Shown here: piece by piece, positions 11,261 through 21,916 of the stretch | Numbering within the stretch: position 1 is the stretch's first letter | Layout: every line of letters begins with the position of its first letter | NCBI GenBank assembly: GCA_001931905.2 | Contig: MSJI02000782.1 | Coordinates: forward strand, 1 to 61,207 | From: Cladosporium sp. IMV 00045 | Taxonomy: Eukaryota; Ascomycota; Dothideomycetes; Cladosporiales; Cladosporiaceae | DNA: 61,207 bases | Direction of reading: 5' to 3' | Made by a program: the position numbers and the translations under genes | Notes under the pieces: generated by a model | Told to the model about the DNA's origin: nothing | Database searches by the model: none | What the model saw: the letters and a program-made list of their open reading frames with translations, nothing else

Positions 11261-11828
11261 TCTGACTGAATTGTGAAGTTGAAGAGGAAATGGGATTGGT
11301 AGGACAGTGACGACTTTTGAGAACAGTGAAGGATTGGCCTTTTTTAGTTATTGATGTGATCGTCGAAAGTACATGTAGGTAATATTTCACCGACGTTGCT
11401 TGTGAAGTAAGAACGTGGTGATGCCGACCTCGGAAGGAAACCCGTGGATTGATCTTGCGTGGACCTCTAAGGTGAGACTACATAGCTACTGTACCTGCTA
11501 ACGGTGATGTGCGAAGGTAGCTGCACTATCAAGCACCTTGCCCCATGGATTAAGACAAAAATGTTTATTGCATGCTGCGGTGAGAACTTGGAGCGTTCTG
11601 GGAGTTCTCCAACCTCATCAACAACGACGTCACCTCTCAAATCGATAGCGGGGCCACAGTCTCCTCGTCGCCGATGGTGGGGGTGAGATACCTCCCTGGC
11701 CCAGTAAAAGCACGGCAATCAGTCGCCCTTTGATCTCATACCGGAGGTACATTTCATCATACTATTTCCAGCATGACCGACTTTCACTTCCTCCAAATAT
11801 TTGTCACTCCAACGCATTCAGCCTCAAG
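11261..11828. other. Divergent promoter, CMD-like / P-loop kinase
   Basis: 568 bp between two start codons facing away from each other. No gene or strong repeat seen. Confidence 0.6.
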
Positions 11829-12645
11829 ATGGAAGATCAAGTAAACCGTCTCGTCGAGAAGACATGGACCAAGTTCCAGCAAACACCGCCCAGCCAGCGG
11901 CTAATGATCGCCGTTAGCGGCATCCCGGGATCTGGTACGGACAAATCTTGTGCCACGAACAGCAGCATGGAGTGCTGATAATGCCTGTACAGGAAAGACA
12001 ACTCTCGCCGCAAAGGTTGCACAAAGGATCAATGACCATTTCAAAGAAGCCAACCCCGGCCTGGCCGCAGGACCCGGCGTAGCGACCTTCCTCCCCATGG
12101 ACGGCTACCACTTGACCCGCGCACAGCTCTCGGCCATGCCCAACCCAATGACCGCACACGCCCGCCGTGGTGCAGCCTTCACTTTCGACGCGCCTGCTTT
12201 CCTCCAGCTTGTGAAAGACTTGCGAGACCCGCTGCTACCGGAGTCAGAAACCATTTACGCGCCGAGCTTCGATCACGCTGTCAAAGATCCTGTAGCAAAC
12301 GATATCCCTATCGCACCTACATCGCGACTGGTCATTTTTGAGGGAAATTACCTGTCTCTCGGCAGCGGAGCTCCTGAGTGGAAAGAGGCGGCCGAAATGA
12401 TGGACGAGCTATGGTTCGTGGACGTGCCAGAGGAGGTTGCCAGAAAGAGGCTCATCGCGAGACACGTGGTCAGTGGCATTGCGGCGAACGAAGAAGAAGC
12501 TGGCAAGAGAGCCGATGAGAACGATCTTGTCAATGGGCGCGAGATCGTAGAGGGTAAGCTGGATGTACATGAGATGATCTACAGCAGAGAGGACAAACAG
12601 TGGAAGCCCGAAGAGCAAGGAATAGACAAGGATAGGGATGCTTAA
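11829..12645 (+). CDS. P-loop kinase of the uridine/pantothenate kinase type
   Basis: Two exons, 11829-11934 and 11993-12645 (252 aa). The 58-bp intron splits the Walker A motif: exon 1 ends in GIPGS and the join gives GIPGSGKTTLAAKVAQR. After it come FLPMDGYHLTRAQL (substrate loop of uridine-kinase-like proteins), RRGAAFTFDAPAFLQLV, YAPSFDHAVKDPVANDI and VIFEGNYLSL, the order found in fungal YFH7-type and bacterial FrcK/YggC-type nucleoside/sugar kinase-like proteins. Phosphotransfer from ATP is expected; the acceptor is unknown. No targeting signal is seen. It is convergent with the FAD oxidase, with 161 bp between stop codons. Confidence 0.85.
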
Positions 12646-12806
12646 CGGCTTTATGAATGGTGCGCAATTGGGACAAAAGCGGCTCATGCACAACTTGATG
12701 ATAATATATTCACCTTGATCTTTGCCACAGGTCACTTTCAGTTCCATTTTCGAGAGATTTGTAGGCAGCAAGCCGTCTCGTACCACCCCTCGGGCGCTGA
12801 CCAGGC

Positions 12807-14194
12807 CTAGAGTTTCGACGTGGTTGGCGAACCACTTCGGCCACCCTGCAAATCTCGCCATTCTCTGACAATAGAAGCCACGTTCTGCACGCTTTTCAAA
12901 TCTGTCGACTTCTTCCAGCTAAAGGCTCGATCCTTCTCTGGTCCATTACTCTTGCCGTCAAGAACATTCAACATGTATGATCCGGCATTGGGTAGGAATC
13001 TACTTTGTCAGCAACGTACATGATTTACATACGAAGATTGGACACTTAATTGTACCCGCTGAAGCTACCTCCCACCGCGATATACAGATTGCTCAGTCGC
13101 TCATGCGGATGTCGACACATCAACAAATCCTCGGTCGGCGTGCAAGCGTCCCAGCAAAGTCGGTAGTAATCAGGATGTTTGTCACGAACGTATTCTGGCA
13201 TTAGCTTCGACGTCAAGGCGTCTTTCATCTCGTCTTTGATACGGCCAAGTACATCGTATTGGCTTCTCTCTGGAACGGTAGGAACGGAGATGGTGTGGCC
13301 AGACCCAGTGGTAACGTTGTTGACGATCATGGAACCGGAGAGGTTGTATTTGAGGAGTGTTTGGTCCTTGGAAGGCGGAATAACTTCGCCTTGCTTTCCA
13401 TACACCACGATTGGCATATTGTTGGGCTGCCCTAGTTGCTGACATTCTGTCTCCGAGAGTTTATAGTACGCGGAGACAACGGCTCTCGCTTGGGCTTGTC
13501 GCTCGATTCGATCTTCTTCCGGCATCGACAGCGCATCTTCCACAGGTGAGAGTAGGCTGCTCGTCCAAGCACCAGCAGCCAAAACGACTTTCTCGGCAGT
13601 AAGTTCTCCCCCGTCGTCAAGACGTACTCCTTCCACACGACCATTCTTTTCACTCCAAAGCAATTTCTCCACCTGTCTAACCACTCTCTTCACTCCCTTC
13701 TCCTTGGCAGCCCGCATAAATGCCCCGGTAGCCTTCGCAGCCTCAACCCAACCAGCTTCCTCATTAAAGTACGCCTTCCCAAACCCATCAAGATCCGAGC
13801 CCTTCAAACCATCCCATTTTTCCCCCACCTCCTTTACCTCAACATCCCACGACCGATCAAAGCCTCTTTCCTTGAATACCCTCCTCACATCCTCACTCGC
13901 TTTGCTGCCCTCTTCCTCCAACACCAGCCATCCAGTCTTGTGGAAGAACCGCTGCAACTCCAAATTCCACGTCCAGGCGTGCAAGGCCTCGTTCGCGAGG
14001 CTGCTGTAGAGTTTGTTGGCGTAGTCTGTGCGCACGATGCGATTGACGTCTATCGCTGCTGCGTGGGAGGGTGGCGTGGGCGTGCGGTCGAGGATGGTCA
14101 CTTGGCTGGGGTCTGAGAGTGTTTGGGAGAGGTGGTAGGCGAGCGATGTGCCGAGGGTGCCGGCTCCGATGATGAGTATACTATCAGACGACAT
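12807..14194 (-). CDS. Peroxisomal FAD amine oxidase (saccharopine/fructosyl type)
   Basis: Two exons, 14194-13056 and 13002-12807 (444 aa). The N-terminal dinucleotide-binding motif is ILIIGAGTLGTSLAYHL. IDVNRIVRTDYANKLYSSLA is characteristic of fungal L-saccharopine/L-pipecolate oxidases and fructosyl-amino-acid oxidases. LCWDACTPTEDLL, near residue 355, contains the Cys expected to hold FAD covalently, and the AVGGSFSG motif follows. Reading through the 53-bp intron (13003-13055) reveals RFLPNAGSYMLNVL and a C-terminus ending TSKL, a canonical PTS1. Without splicing the frame stops right after FSGYN, so the second exon is easily missed. Expected reaction: O2-dependent oxidation of a secondary amine releasing H2O2 in the peroxisome. 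The exact substrate is unresolved. Confidence 0.88.
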
Positions 14195-14843
14195 GTTCTT
14201 TTTTTGTGACGAGAAGTAGTTTCGAACACGACACAGGGAGTTGTACGTTCATGTATGCTTATGCGTCGCTACTGATCGGGTGTAGGGATCTTTACCCCGC
14301 TCGATGGATTATTCAATGCATACTACATCCTTGCTCTATGGGTACAGACAATACGTTTGTCTGGCCAACAGCAGGAACTAGGCGAGGTGGGGTTTCGTTG
14401 GAGCCCTCAAGCTTGGAGTATGGAAGGTAGCCCTAGAAGGCATCAAAGATGCTGACTTGCCTGTGGAGTTTGTCGATGCAGCCAAGAAGAGGGGTGCCAA
14501 AAGGATCAAATCGGCAGTTTTAAAACTTCTTTCTCGAAACAACCATTCAAGATGATCTGTATGAGCAACCAAAAGTGTGGCTGAGATGAGTCGACTGCCC
14601 AAGTATCGTTTGTGCAACGACACCGCAGATGGCTGCAGGCTGACGAGCGGGCTGTACAGCTCAGCCTCGTTGACATCCTGCCATATATCTCGACGCCTGA
14701 TTCTCTTCATGATCCACTCTACTTCAACTCACACTTCCAAGTCGATATTCTGTCAGGGATGGAATGTGCTCTCGCTGGATCTTGAATGTTTCCATCTGGC
14801 CAAAACTTGGAGACCCCAAACGCCCATGCACATCTGTTGAGCC
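14195..14843. other. Intergenic with a short unexplained open frame
   Basis: Mostly featureless. An open stretch from 14382 to TGA 14553-14555 encodes about 57 residues with coding-like composition (VALEGIKDADLPVEF, then a Lys/Arg-rich helix) but lacks an ATG; it starts just after an in-frame TAG. It may be a gene remnant. Confidence 0.4.
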
Positions 14844-16909
14844 ATGGAACTCATCGGCGCCGTCAAGCGCCGTCATGGCTCTCACAGAGACGACAGGCAA
14901 ACTTGCCAAAGGCCTGAAGGAATTGGCTTCACGATGGTCCAACGCACCTGAAGAAGTCAAAGCTCTTTCCGTCACGTCTAGCCAACTCGCTGTCAAATTT
15001 GCCTTCGTGCAAGACACGGTTGCCAACAGTCATGCACTTTTGGACGATGTCATACGGCAAGGGCTGATGCAACTTGTGACGGAGGCGAAGGCAGCCACCG
15101 AAGAGCTTGAGATTCTACAAAAGAAGTTGGAAGAACATGGCTCTGCTTTTCAAAGGACCCGATGGGCGGTCAAAGATGCCCGCACTGCCAAGCGTATTTC
15201 GAACACCGTCAAAGACATCGAGGAAGGACTCTCAGAGTGGATCGATTACATAACCTTGTACGATTCCGCCTAGCATGGCTTTCTGACTCTAGGCTAATTC
15301 TTGTAGAAAAGGACATATCACGACCATCCGCCGAATCGACGAAACCCATCGAATGATGCTGTTCGAGTTTGGAGAGGTGAAGCAGATGCTCTCGGCTGTG
15401 GCAACCAGTTCTCCTCACACCGGGACTTCAAGGTCGCCGTCATCTACGCAATCACTGGCAACAATGCAAAGCAGTATTCCTCAGCTCGAACGAGAAAACG
15501 TACCAGCAGCAGCCATCAGACGCGTGTGGGAGGGCAAACCTTGGGAAGTCGGCGAACGTTGGCGATCCTGGGGGCTGCAGGGCACTGTCGTCAAAAGCAC
15601 ACATGGACAAAACACCGATTACGACGTTGTCTTCAACATACCCCTGCCTTTGGCATAACTATTCGGTAGCCATGCTTTGAGAGGGCAGTTGAGTCTGAGA
15701 GCTCCCTTACGCCAAAACACACTCACGCTTAGACATCCAAGCTACTTCACAGTCTCACGTATCGTCGATTATAGTCACCCATTTATGGTGGCATGCCTGG
15801 ATGGTGACCTCGATACTCTCCGGACAATGCTGCGCAATGGGGATGGACGGCCTACAGACAGAACTGCAGATGGAGAGAGCCCCATGTCGGTATGCATCCC
15901 CCATTCCCCTCGAAACGTCTCAACTGCTGACAAAATAGCTTGCCATCAAGCATTGCGACCTAAACATTGTGGCCGAACTACTCGAGAATGGAACCGACAT
16001 TGATGATGGGACAGTGGATAGACTCCAATCAACAGCCCTAGAAGTTGCAGTGGTACGAGGTCAAATCGACATCATACGGCTCCTAGTAAGCCAGGGAGCT
16101 TCACAAGATCACCTCAATTCACGCGGCTGGAGCCCTCCTAGCCTGTGCTGGTATCGCTGGCCCAAAGATAGCATATCTGGAGTGAATATATTCAATATTC
16201 TTGGCGAATACGCCCTGCAAGATGTTAATTCGAACGACTCGGGCTATCATCTACATACAGCCGCGCTCTACAGAGGTGCCGCAGAGATATGTTACTTGAT
16301 TCGACTTGGACTTGATACAACTGGCAAAAGGACCGGGCAGGACTCAGCCCACTACACTATGCGGTTTGTGTTGGCAATTTGGCCACATACTTCGCTTTGT
16401 TGTCAAATCACGCCGTAGCCAAAGGCATTGGCAGCCACGCATTCCCGTTGTTACACGTTGCAATCATGGGGAAACGGTATTGGCCTCGATATTTTGATAG
16501 CGAGGATGGCGTGATGAATCAGAAAACCATCATCAGAGACCTCTTACATCGTGGCATCAGCCCTTCTATCACGAACGCGCCTGGCTTCGATTTAGACTTC
16601 CCAGAAAGCGTGAAAGGTCTCTCAATCACAGCACAGCAGCTTGCAGCAGCGTTTGGTCCAGAAGCAGAAGCCTGGTACATGTCCATCCTCCGAGATTGCG
16701 GCTTTCTTAAGGCCGAGGAAGACATCGCAAGGCTTCGAGAATTGGAAAGCCAAGGCTACGTTTCAGGAGGGCATGTCATTGGTGAAAAGGAATCGGCACA
16801 TGAAGATGTGTCTGACCAGGGAAGTGTGCACGAAGACCGAGAAAGCCAGAATGGTGGCAGTGAAGTGGGAGAGGAGGATCATTTCTGGGATGCTGAAGAA
16901 GGAGTGTGA
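14844..16909 (+). pseudogene. Ankyrin-repeat protein gene, disrupted in three places
   Basis: The segments read as one fungal protein with an N-terminal helical domain and C-terminal ankyrin-type repeats. Proposed exons are 14844-15257, 15307-15889 and 15939-16909, with plausible GT-AG introns. Lesion 1: ATG 14844 gives MELIGAV, then the frame must shift (to the frame of ATG 14875, MALTETTGKLAKGLKEL). Lesion 2: TAA at 15656-15658 lies in frame between NIPLPLA and LFGSHALRGQL. Lesion 3: a one-base-loss type shift near 16335-16341 separates LGLDTTGKRTG from GLSPLHYAVCVGNLATYFALL. Repeat-like blocks include DLNIVAELLENGTDIDDG and GQIDIIRLLVSQGASQD. The tail is acidic and Ser/Glu-rich. Sequencing error is the alternative, but three independent breaks favour decay. 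A shorter product from ATG 14875 to 15658 remains possible. Confidence 0.75.
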
Positions 16910-17404
16910 GAGGTCGGAAAACTAGGACATTTGGTCAGTCATCTGGAGAAGTTTCTTTGAGTCTGTCAAGGCTGCAATCACGGCAAAGCACAAAGTGTAT
17001 GATACATGTCCAAATTCAACGCAAAATCACCTTTTTTTCAATTTCTCGACAAAGGTAAAGATTTCAAGTTATAACCGAGGGATGAGAGAGATTGTCAAGT
17101 TCTCAAGAACAAATACACGGAATATATGACTAAATAGAACTGTCAAGATCTCAAGGACAAATACACTAAATTTAAAAACTAGATAGGTATCTCAACGACT
17201 TTTCTCCTCTCCTTTCCCAAACATAAAAACAAATATCCAGCCTACCATGGTTCATGAAGTTCATCCAACTTGCACGCTCATCCCAAATGAAATCAAACAA
17301 CGCCATTCCAGGATAGATGCCCCAACATCAACGCCCTCACCCGAAGGTGGAAATGCCCACGCCCATATCTGCCAATCACAAAGAACAAAAAGAGATTTTT
17401 ACGC
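16910..17404. other. Convergent intergenic region with a short direct repeat
   Basis: Between the ankyrin pseudogene and the GH76 gene. AT-rich. Two imperfect copies of a unit beginning TGTCAAG(T/A)TCTCAAG(A/G)AC lie at about 17093 and 17140. No gene seen. Confidence 0.55.
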
Positions 17405-18490
17405 CTACGAAGAAACCTTCGCAGCAGCAACAAAGCAATCCAGCGCCGAGCTCTGCGTCGCCATCGACGCCTCATCATACGGTCCCTGCCACTTCGACCC
17501 GATCAGCCCATTGCCCAAACGCGCATGGTCCCAAATACTATCCGCATTCCGGCGCAAGAAGTCCGCATAGCGGTCTCGCGGGGAAGCTTCGTGCAGCTCG
17601 GCCAATTTACGGACGAAAATGCCCTTGAACTGCGCGCCGGTCTCGTCAAGGTCGCCCGGCCACTCCTTCTCGCGCAGCACGCCGTTCTCGTCGCTCAGGT
17701 AGTCGAGAGCTCCACCTGCGATGCGGTGCGCGGTGTCGAAGTAGGAGTTTTCGTTGGTCAGACGCTGCATTTCCACGAGCCCGCCGAGGATCACGCCTTG
17801 GTTGTAGGTGAAAACTGCGCCGCCGGCCTGGCAGCCGCTTTCGGTGATGCCGTCGGTGATGACGTTTTGGTTCGTGACGAGGCCGGAGTTGAGCATCCAG
17901 TCGAGGATCTCTTGGGCGCGGCCGCGGTAGTCGGTTTGAGGGTTTTGCACGCGGTTGGCGAGTGAGCTGGCTGTCTCGAAGAAAAGCTCGTTGGCGATCG
18001 ATGCTTCGTATTCGCGGTCTTTGCTCCAGAAGACGCCGCCGCAGTTGTTGCCGTCGAGAGCGGTCAGGTAGTCTATGTAGATGTCCTTGGCGGCGTCCAG
18101 GTACTTTTGGTCGTTCGTCAGATCATAAGCTCGGATCCAGGCCATGGCCCACCAGCCGCCGTCATCGTAGTAGTGGTTTGTCCAAACGCCGCCGTTGTCG
18201 CGCTTGGCTGCGTCGAATGTGTTCTGGAAATACCAGCTGGCTGTTGAGCCGTATTGATCCCAATCGATGGAAGCAAGGTCGGCGAGTGCTGTCAAAGCGT
18301 TTGCTGAGTTCCACCAAAGTCCTTGCCATTGACCGTTCTCGCGATCATACCATTCTTGGTTGAGGACATCTGATGCGTTCACCGCATGGCCAATGTAATC
18401 TGCACGGGAGGCGGCGAGGGCTGAAGAAGGCCAATTAGACACGGCCAGTGCCAATGCTGTGCGTGTGAGTGTGGACGTTCTGAAGCCCAT
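17405..18490 (-). CDS. Secreted GH76 alpha-1,6-mannanase-like enzyme
   Basis: Intronless frame of 361 aa. An N-terminal signal peptide runs to about residue 26 (ALAVSNWPSSALA). The (alpha/alpha)6-barrel signatures of glycoside hydrolase family 76 are visible: GQWQGLWWNSANALTALADL, then TNHYYDDGGWWAMAWIRAY with the paired catalytic-type Asp residues near 108-109, NCGGVFWSKDREYEASIANE and FTYNQGVILGGLVEM. The protein ends shortly after the catalytic fold with no GPI-attachment tail, unlike Dfg5/Dcw1 of the same family, so a soluble secreted enzyme acting on alpha-1,6-mannan (fungal wall or environmental) is more likely. The next gene on this strand is more than 1.5 kb away. Confidence 0.92.
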   Translation of the reverse strand: MGFRTSTLTRTALALAVSNWPSSALAASRADYIGHAVNASDVLNQEWYDRENGQWQGLWWNSANALTALADLASIDWDQYGSTASWYFQNTFDAAKRDNGGVWTNHYYDDGGWWAMAWIRAYDLTNDQKYLDAAKDIYIDYLTALDGNNCGGVFWSKDREYEASIANELFFETASSLANRVQNPQTDYRGRAQEILDWMLNSGLVTNQNVITDGITESGCQAGGAVFTYNQGVILGGLVEMQRLTNENSYFDTAHRIAGGALDYLSDENGVLREKEWPGDLDETGAQFKGIFVRKLAELHEASPRDRYADFLRRNADSIWDHARLGNGLIGSKWQGPYDEASMATQSSALDCFVAAAKVSS

Positions 18491-20056
18491 CGTGGGGTGT
18501 GAGATTGTTCAACGGGTGAACAGATTAGGTGAATAACCTATGCTTCAAAAGAGAGTGATTGAGGCAGAGGCAGAACAAATTAAACCGCTGAAATTGAGTG
18601 AGTGTGAGGAAAACGGTGGCGGTGATGAAAAAGAGAAACAAGATTAGGCAGGATACTTATTGCACAGAGCACATGTCTCCTGGATAGCCCAGTGAAGGCT
18701 GGGTTGGGTGTGCTTGAGGGGGCGCAATGCCGTCACTCGGCGCCGATGGCAGTTACTGGGAAGTACGGATAGTCAGTCAGATCAAGACTAGGCATAACGG
18801 ACCGAGCGAGGGCAAAGAGTGAGATCAAGGGGAGAATCAACGGCGCCCATGGGCGTTGTGGCCGCGGTCGGTGCGCTGGCTTCAACTGAGGTGGTTGTAT
18901 GGTGGCTTCCAAACGCTCGGACAGCAATTCAGAGGAATGTGAGGTGAACCAAGCGCCAGACAGTGACATGCGCTGTACTTTTCTTGGTGATATCGCGGTC
19001 AATGTTCCTACATTAGGTACTTGGGGTACTTGATGAAACAGCACGTCGGGCCTGGGCTCCACCAGTTGGGTTTCTTCGCCTTCAATGCAGCGCTCTATTG
19101 GTCGCATATTCGCCTTCACCACAGCGTCAAGGACAGCAATCCGGGCACCGCTGTTATGGCTGGAGGATGCGATCAGACCATGACGCGCAGCAGGGATTCA
19201 TCGTCAGACACTCACCGTAACGTCAGAGCATTCAACAAAGCAGCCACGGCAGCGCGTCAGCAGCGTGTCAATCGCTATATGGCCAAAGGGGAGGGGATGA
19301 AGGCGACATCACATCAAAGGCGACATATCGCGCTTCGCAGACGTTGCGATGGAAATGAAGAGATGCACAACTGCATCTGAGACAGTCTCAGTCGTGGTGA
19401 ACGGCAGGCCTACAGGAGGCGCGGATGGTGAGAGGTGTGAAGTTCCACGAGACAGACTGGCGTTTAGCGGGTCGTCTCCCAGCCTTGCGACACGCCAGCC
19501 CCATTCTGCCGAGGGAGCCCCTGTTCGAAGGAGTAGAAGGTGCAACAACATGGATTCACCATGAAAACCCCACCATCGCGGTATGGAGGTACTGCAATAT
19601 ATCTAAATGACAGAAATAGATCCCGAAAGATCTCTGCTCCGTTTCAAGGGAAGATATCAGAATAGAACCGTTAAGGGGTCCGGGAAAATACTTTAAAAAT
19701 GGATGTCGATGTGAAGCATACTGGTTACACTCTGAGACATTAGCCGCGTCCACAGCGGAGAATGTCCGCGTTCCTCAAGCCTGCGTACATCCGTCTGCGC
19801 CAATGCTCTGCAAAATGCGGATAACATATATCATACGCCAGCCATCTCCTTGGGCCATCAACTTCTGAATACTTATACGACTCTTGACGTCTCGGTCCAA
19901 GACTCCAGCGCCATATGCTGGGCATCGAGCATCCCTTGCGTCCTAATGCCAAGATCGACGAGCTTTACAACTTGTCAATACTACTACAATCACTTTGCCA
20001 GTGAGATACGCAAGGTAAAAGAATACCTGGAAATGTAGAGAACCGACTCTACTAGC
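18491..20056. other. Intergenic, no supported gene
   Basis: About 1.6 kb upstream of the GH76 gene and downstream of the acyltransferase. Several frames of 60-130 codons occur on both strands, but none shows a domain, a good start context or a coherent exon chain. Confidence 0.5.
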
Positions 20057-21262
20057 TCAAAATGCCAACTCAAAATACTCTTCCGGCTCAACAGGCCTTC
20101 CCAAATTCACCGCCGCCCTCCTCCGTTCCAAATCCATGACAATATTGAACAAAGTCCCCGTAGCATTCCCGTCCTTCTCATCACGACAAATAGCCGTCGG
20201 CAAGCCCTTCTCATCCTTAAAAACATTCGCAACATCCTCGAAAACAGGCGAATTTCCAAGCTTCCCACAAAGCTCTTCGACCCTCACAATCCTCACCAAG
20301 CTATCCTTCAACCAAACAGTATCAACAACACCCTCCTGATGCTCCACAAGGTAATGATTCGTATGGAACACCTGCCTCGAAGCATTCATCTCAACTTTCC
20401 TCAAATCCTTCGAACTCCACTCCAACCCAATCCCACCACTCGCATCCGCAACGAGCATATGGCACGAACTCGCCACACCATACCTCTCTAAATTCCTTAC
20501 CGCTTCCTCTCTAGACTCACTCTCAAGCACCATTCTCAAGCCCAAATGGCACGGCATTCTCGCAGCGTCCATTCCAAGGACCTTGATCGCGTTGAGACAC
20601 ACGCCCACGCCTGCTGAGTTGAGGCCGATTTTCCCAATGAGACCCGCCTCGGTCATCATCTTGATGGTCGGTTTGCCCGCTTGCCGAATCGTCATGGCGA
20701 TGAGGTTCTCTTTCTGCGCGCCCATCCAGTCCCAGTTCTGCGCGAGGTAGCTGGCGCGGTCGGTTCGCCACGAAAGTGTCGTGCAGCCGTCGCTGAAGAG
20801 GCCAAAGTTGATTTCGGTGCGCACGTTGATAGCGATGATGTCTGATAGTTCCACCTCGGCGCCGTCGGCGATTCCTGTGGTAAGTAAGCGTTTCTTCAAA
20901 AGTGCATTTTGTCGCAATCGCTTAGGAAAGGAAGTAGAACGACTTGCCTTGCATTTCCTCAAGATACGCCGGCCACTTCTCGCGAATTGAAGGCTCGAAA
21001 GCCATTGCTAATTCTTGCACATGAGGCCAATCTTTCTTCGCCGTTTGTTGGAAGAGACCCGCGTAGAAGCTGATGGTTCGTGAAATGTGAAGTTTCGCTT
21101 TGGAGCCGTGTTGGAGACCGATCTATGCACTTTCGGTGAGTCCTTTTGCCTCATTGATATCAAAGGCTCATCGTATATTTTACGTACCTCGCGCGGAGTC
21201 CCAGAGCAGTCGACTCGCAACATGCCCTGCCCCGATTTGTTGTGGTATACGAAAGTGCGCAT
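20057..21262 (-). CDS. Isopenicillin N acyltransferase-like (peptidase C45)
   Basis: Three exons: 21262-21188, 21122-20948 and 20874-20057 (355 aa; 342 aa if the second ATG at 21223 is used, which matches the usual family start better, MLRVDCSGTPREIGLQHG). The family is an Ntn-hydrolase cleaved autocatalytically before a Cys; here the site is FGLFSDG/CTTLSW. The motif SYLAQNWDWMG gives the conserved Asn/Asp, and the Gly-rich block GLIGKIGLNSAGVGVCLNAI follows. Penicillin-producing homologues swap the side chain of isopenicillin N with an acyl-CoA; most fungal relatives lack that pathway and hydrolyse or transfer other amides. The C-terminus is YFELAF, without the ARL/SKL-type PTS1 of the Penicillium enzyme. 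Intron 2 is of GC-AG type. No pcbAB or pcbC is present nearby. Confidence 0.88.
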
Positions 21263-21916
21263 ATCGTATTTAGTGTTATTGAGATGATTGGCGACGACAG
21301 GGATCGTTGGCTTTCGCTATGATTTGCTAGGAGTGATGCCTCTTGTGTGTACGTGTATTTATCAAGGCTTCTTCTTCAATCAGGGCATTCAATCTACCAA
21401 AACGACGAATGGTTGATAGGCGAACGAAAGCGGGGCGTTGTTGGCCGACCGAGGTCGCTGCCCGCGTATGCTGCGATGTAGAGTATAGCACGCAATGGCA
21501 GTAGAATTCAACGATCGCTGGGTTTTTTGGCTAGACAAAAGCAGTGATAACTCAGGCGCCGTTGATTCGCAATATCGGTGCAACATCATTCTATAGCATG
21601 TTGTTAGAGGATCATTCGTTCCAAACAGACTACGTTCTACAGCGAAGGAGTCAGTTGCGGCTACAGGCTCCGCATGCATGATAAGATCACAGAGATCGGC
21701 CGACGATTGGGATCGGTTGTGATAGTTGTATCAACCAGCTATCCTGCGAATCCGTGACGAGCAAGCGGGGAAAGAGGTGTTGTAAATCTATTAATACATA
21801 AAAGAGTATATTCAATTGTCGTTCGTCTTTGATCGTTCCATTTCAAACTCAGTCGTTTTCACGGTTTCTTGACCAGGATCAGGACAAAGTACACGAAATA
21901 CCCTCCCTCAAACCCA
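21263..21916. other. Divergent promoter, acyltransferase / deacetylase
   Basis: 654 bp (693 bp if the acyltransferase starts at 21223) separating two start codons on opposite strands, so the pair could share control elements. No gene seen. Confidence 0.6.

Noticed and set aside
18733..19122. 129-codon minus-strand frame upstream of GH76
   Set aside because: Short hydrophobic patch only; no homologous pattern or exon partner.
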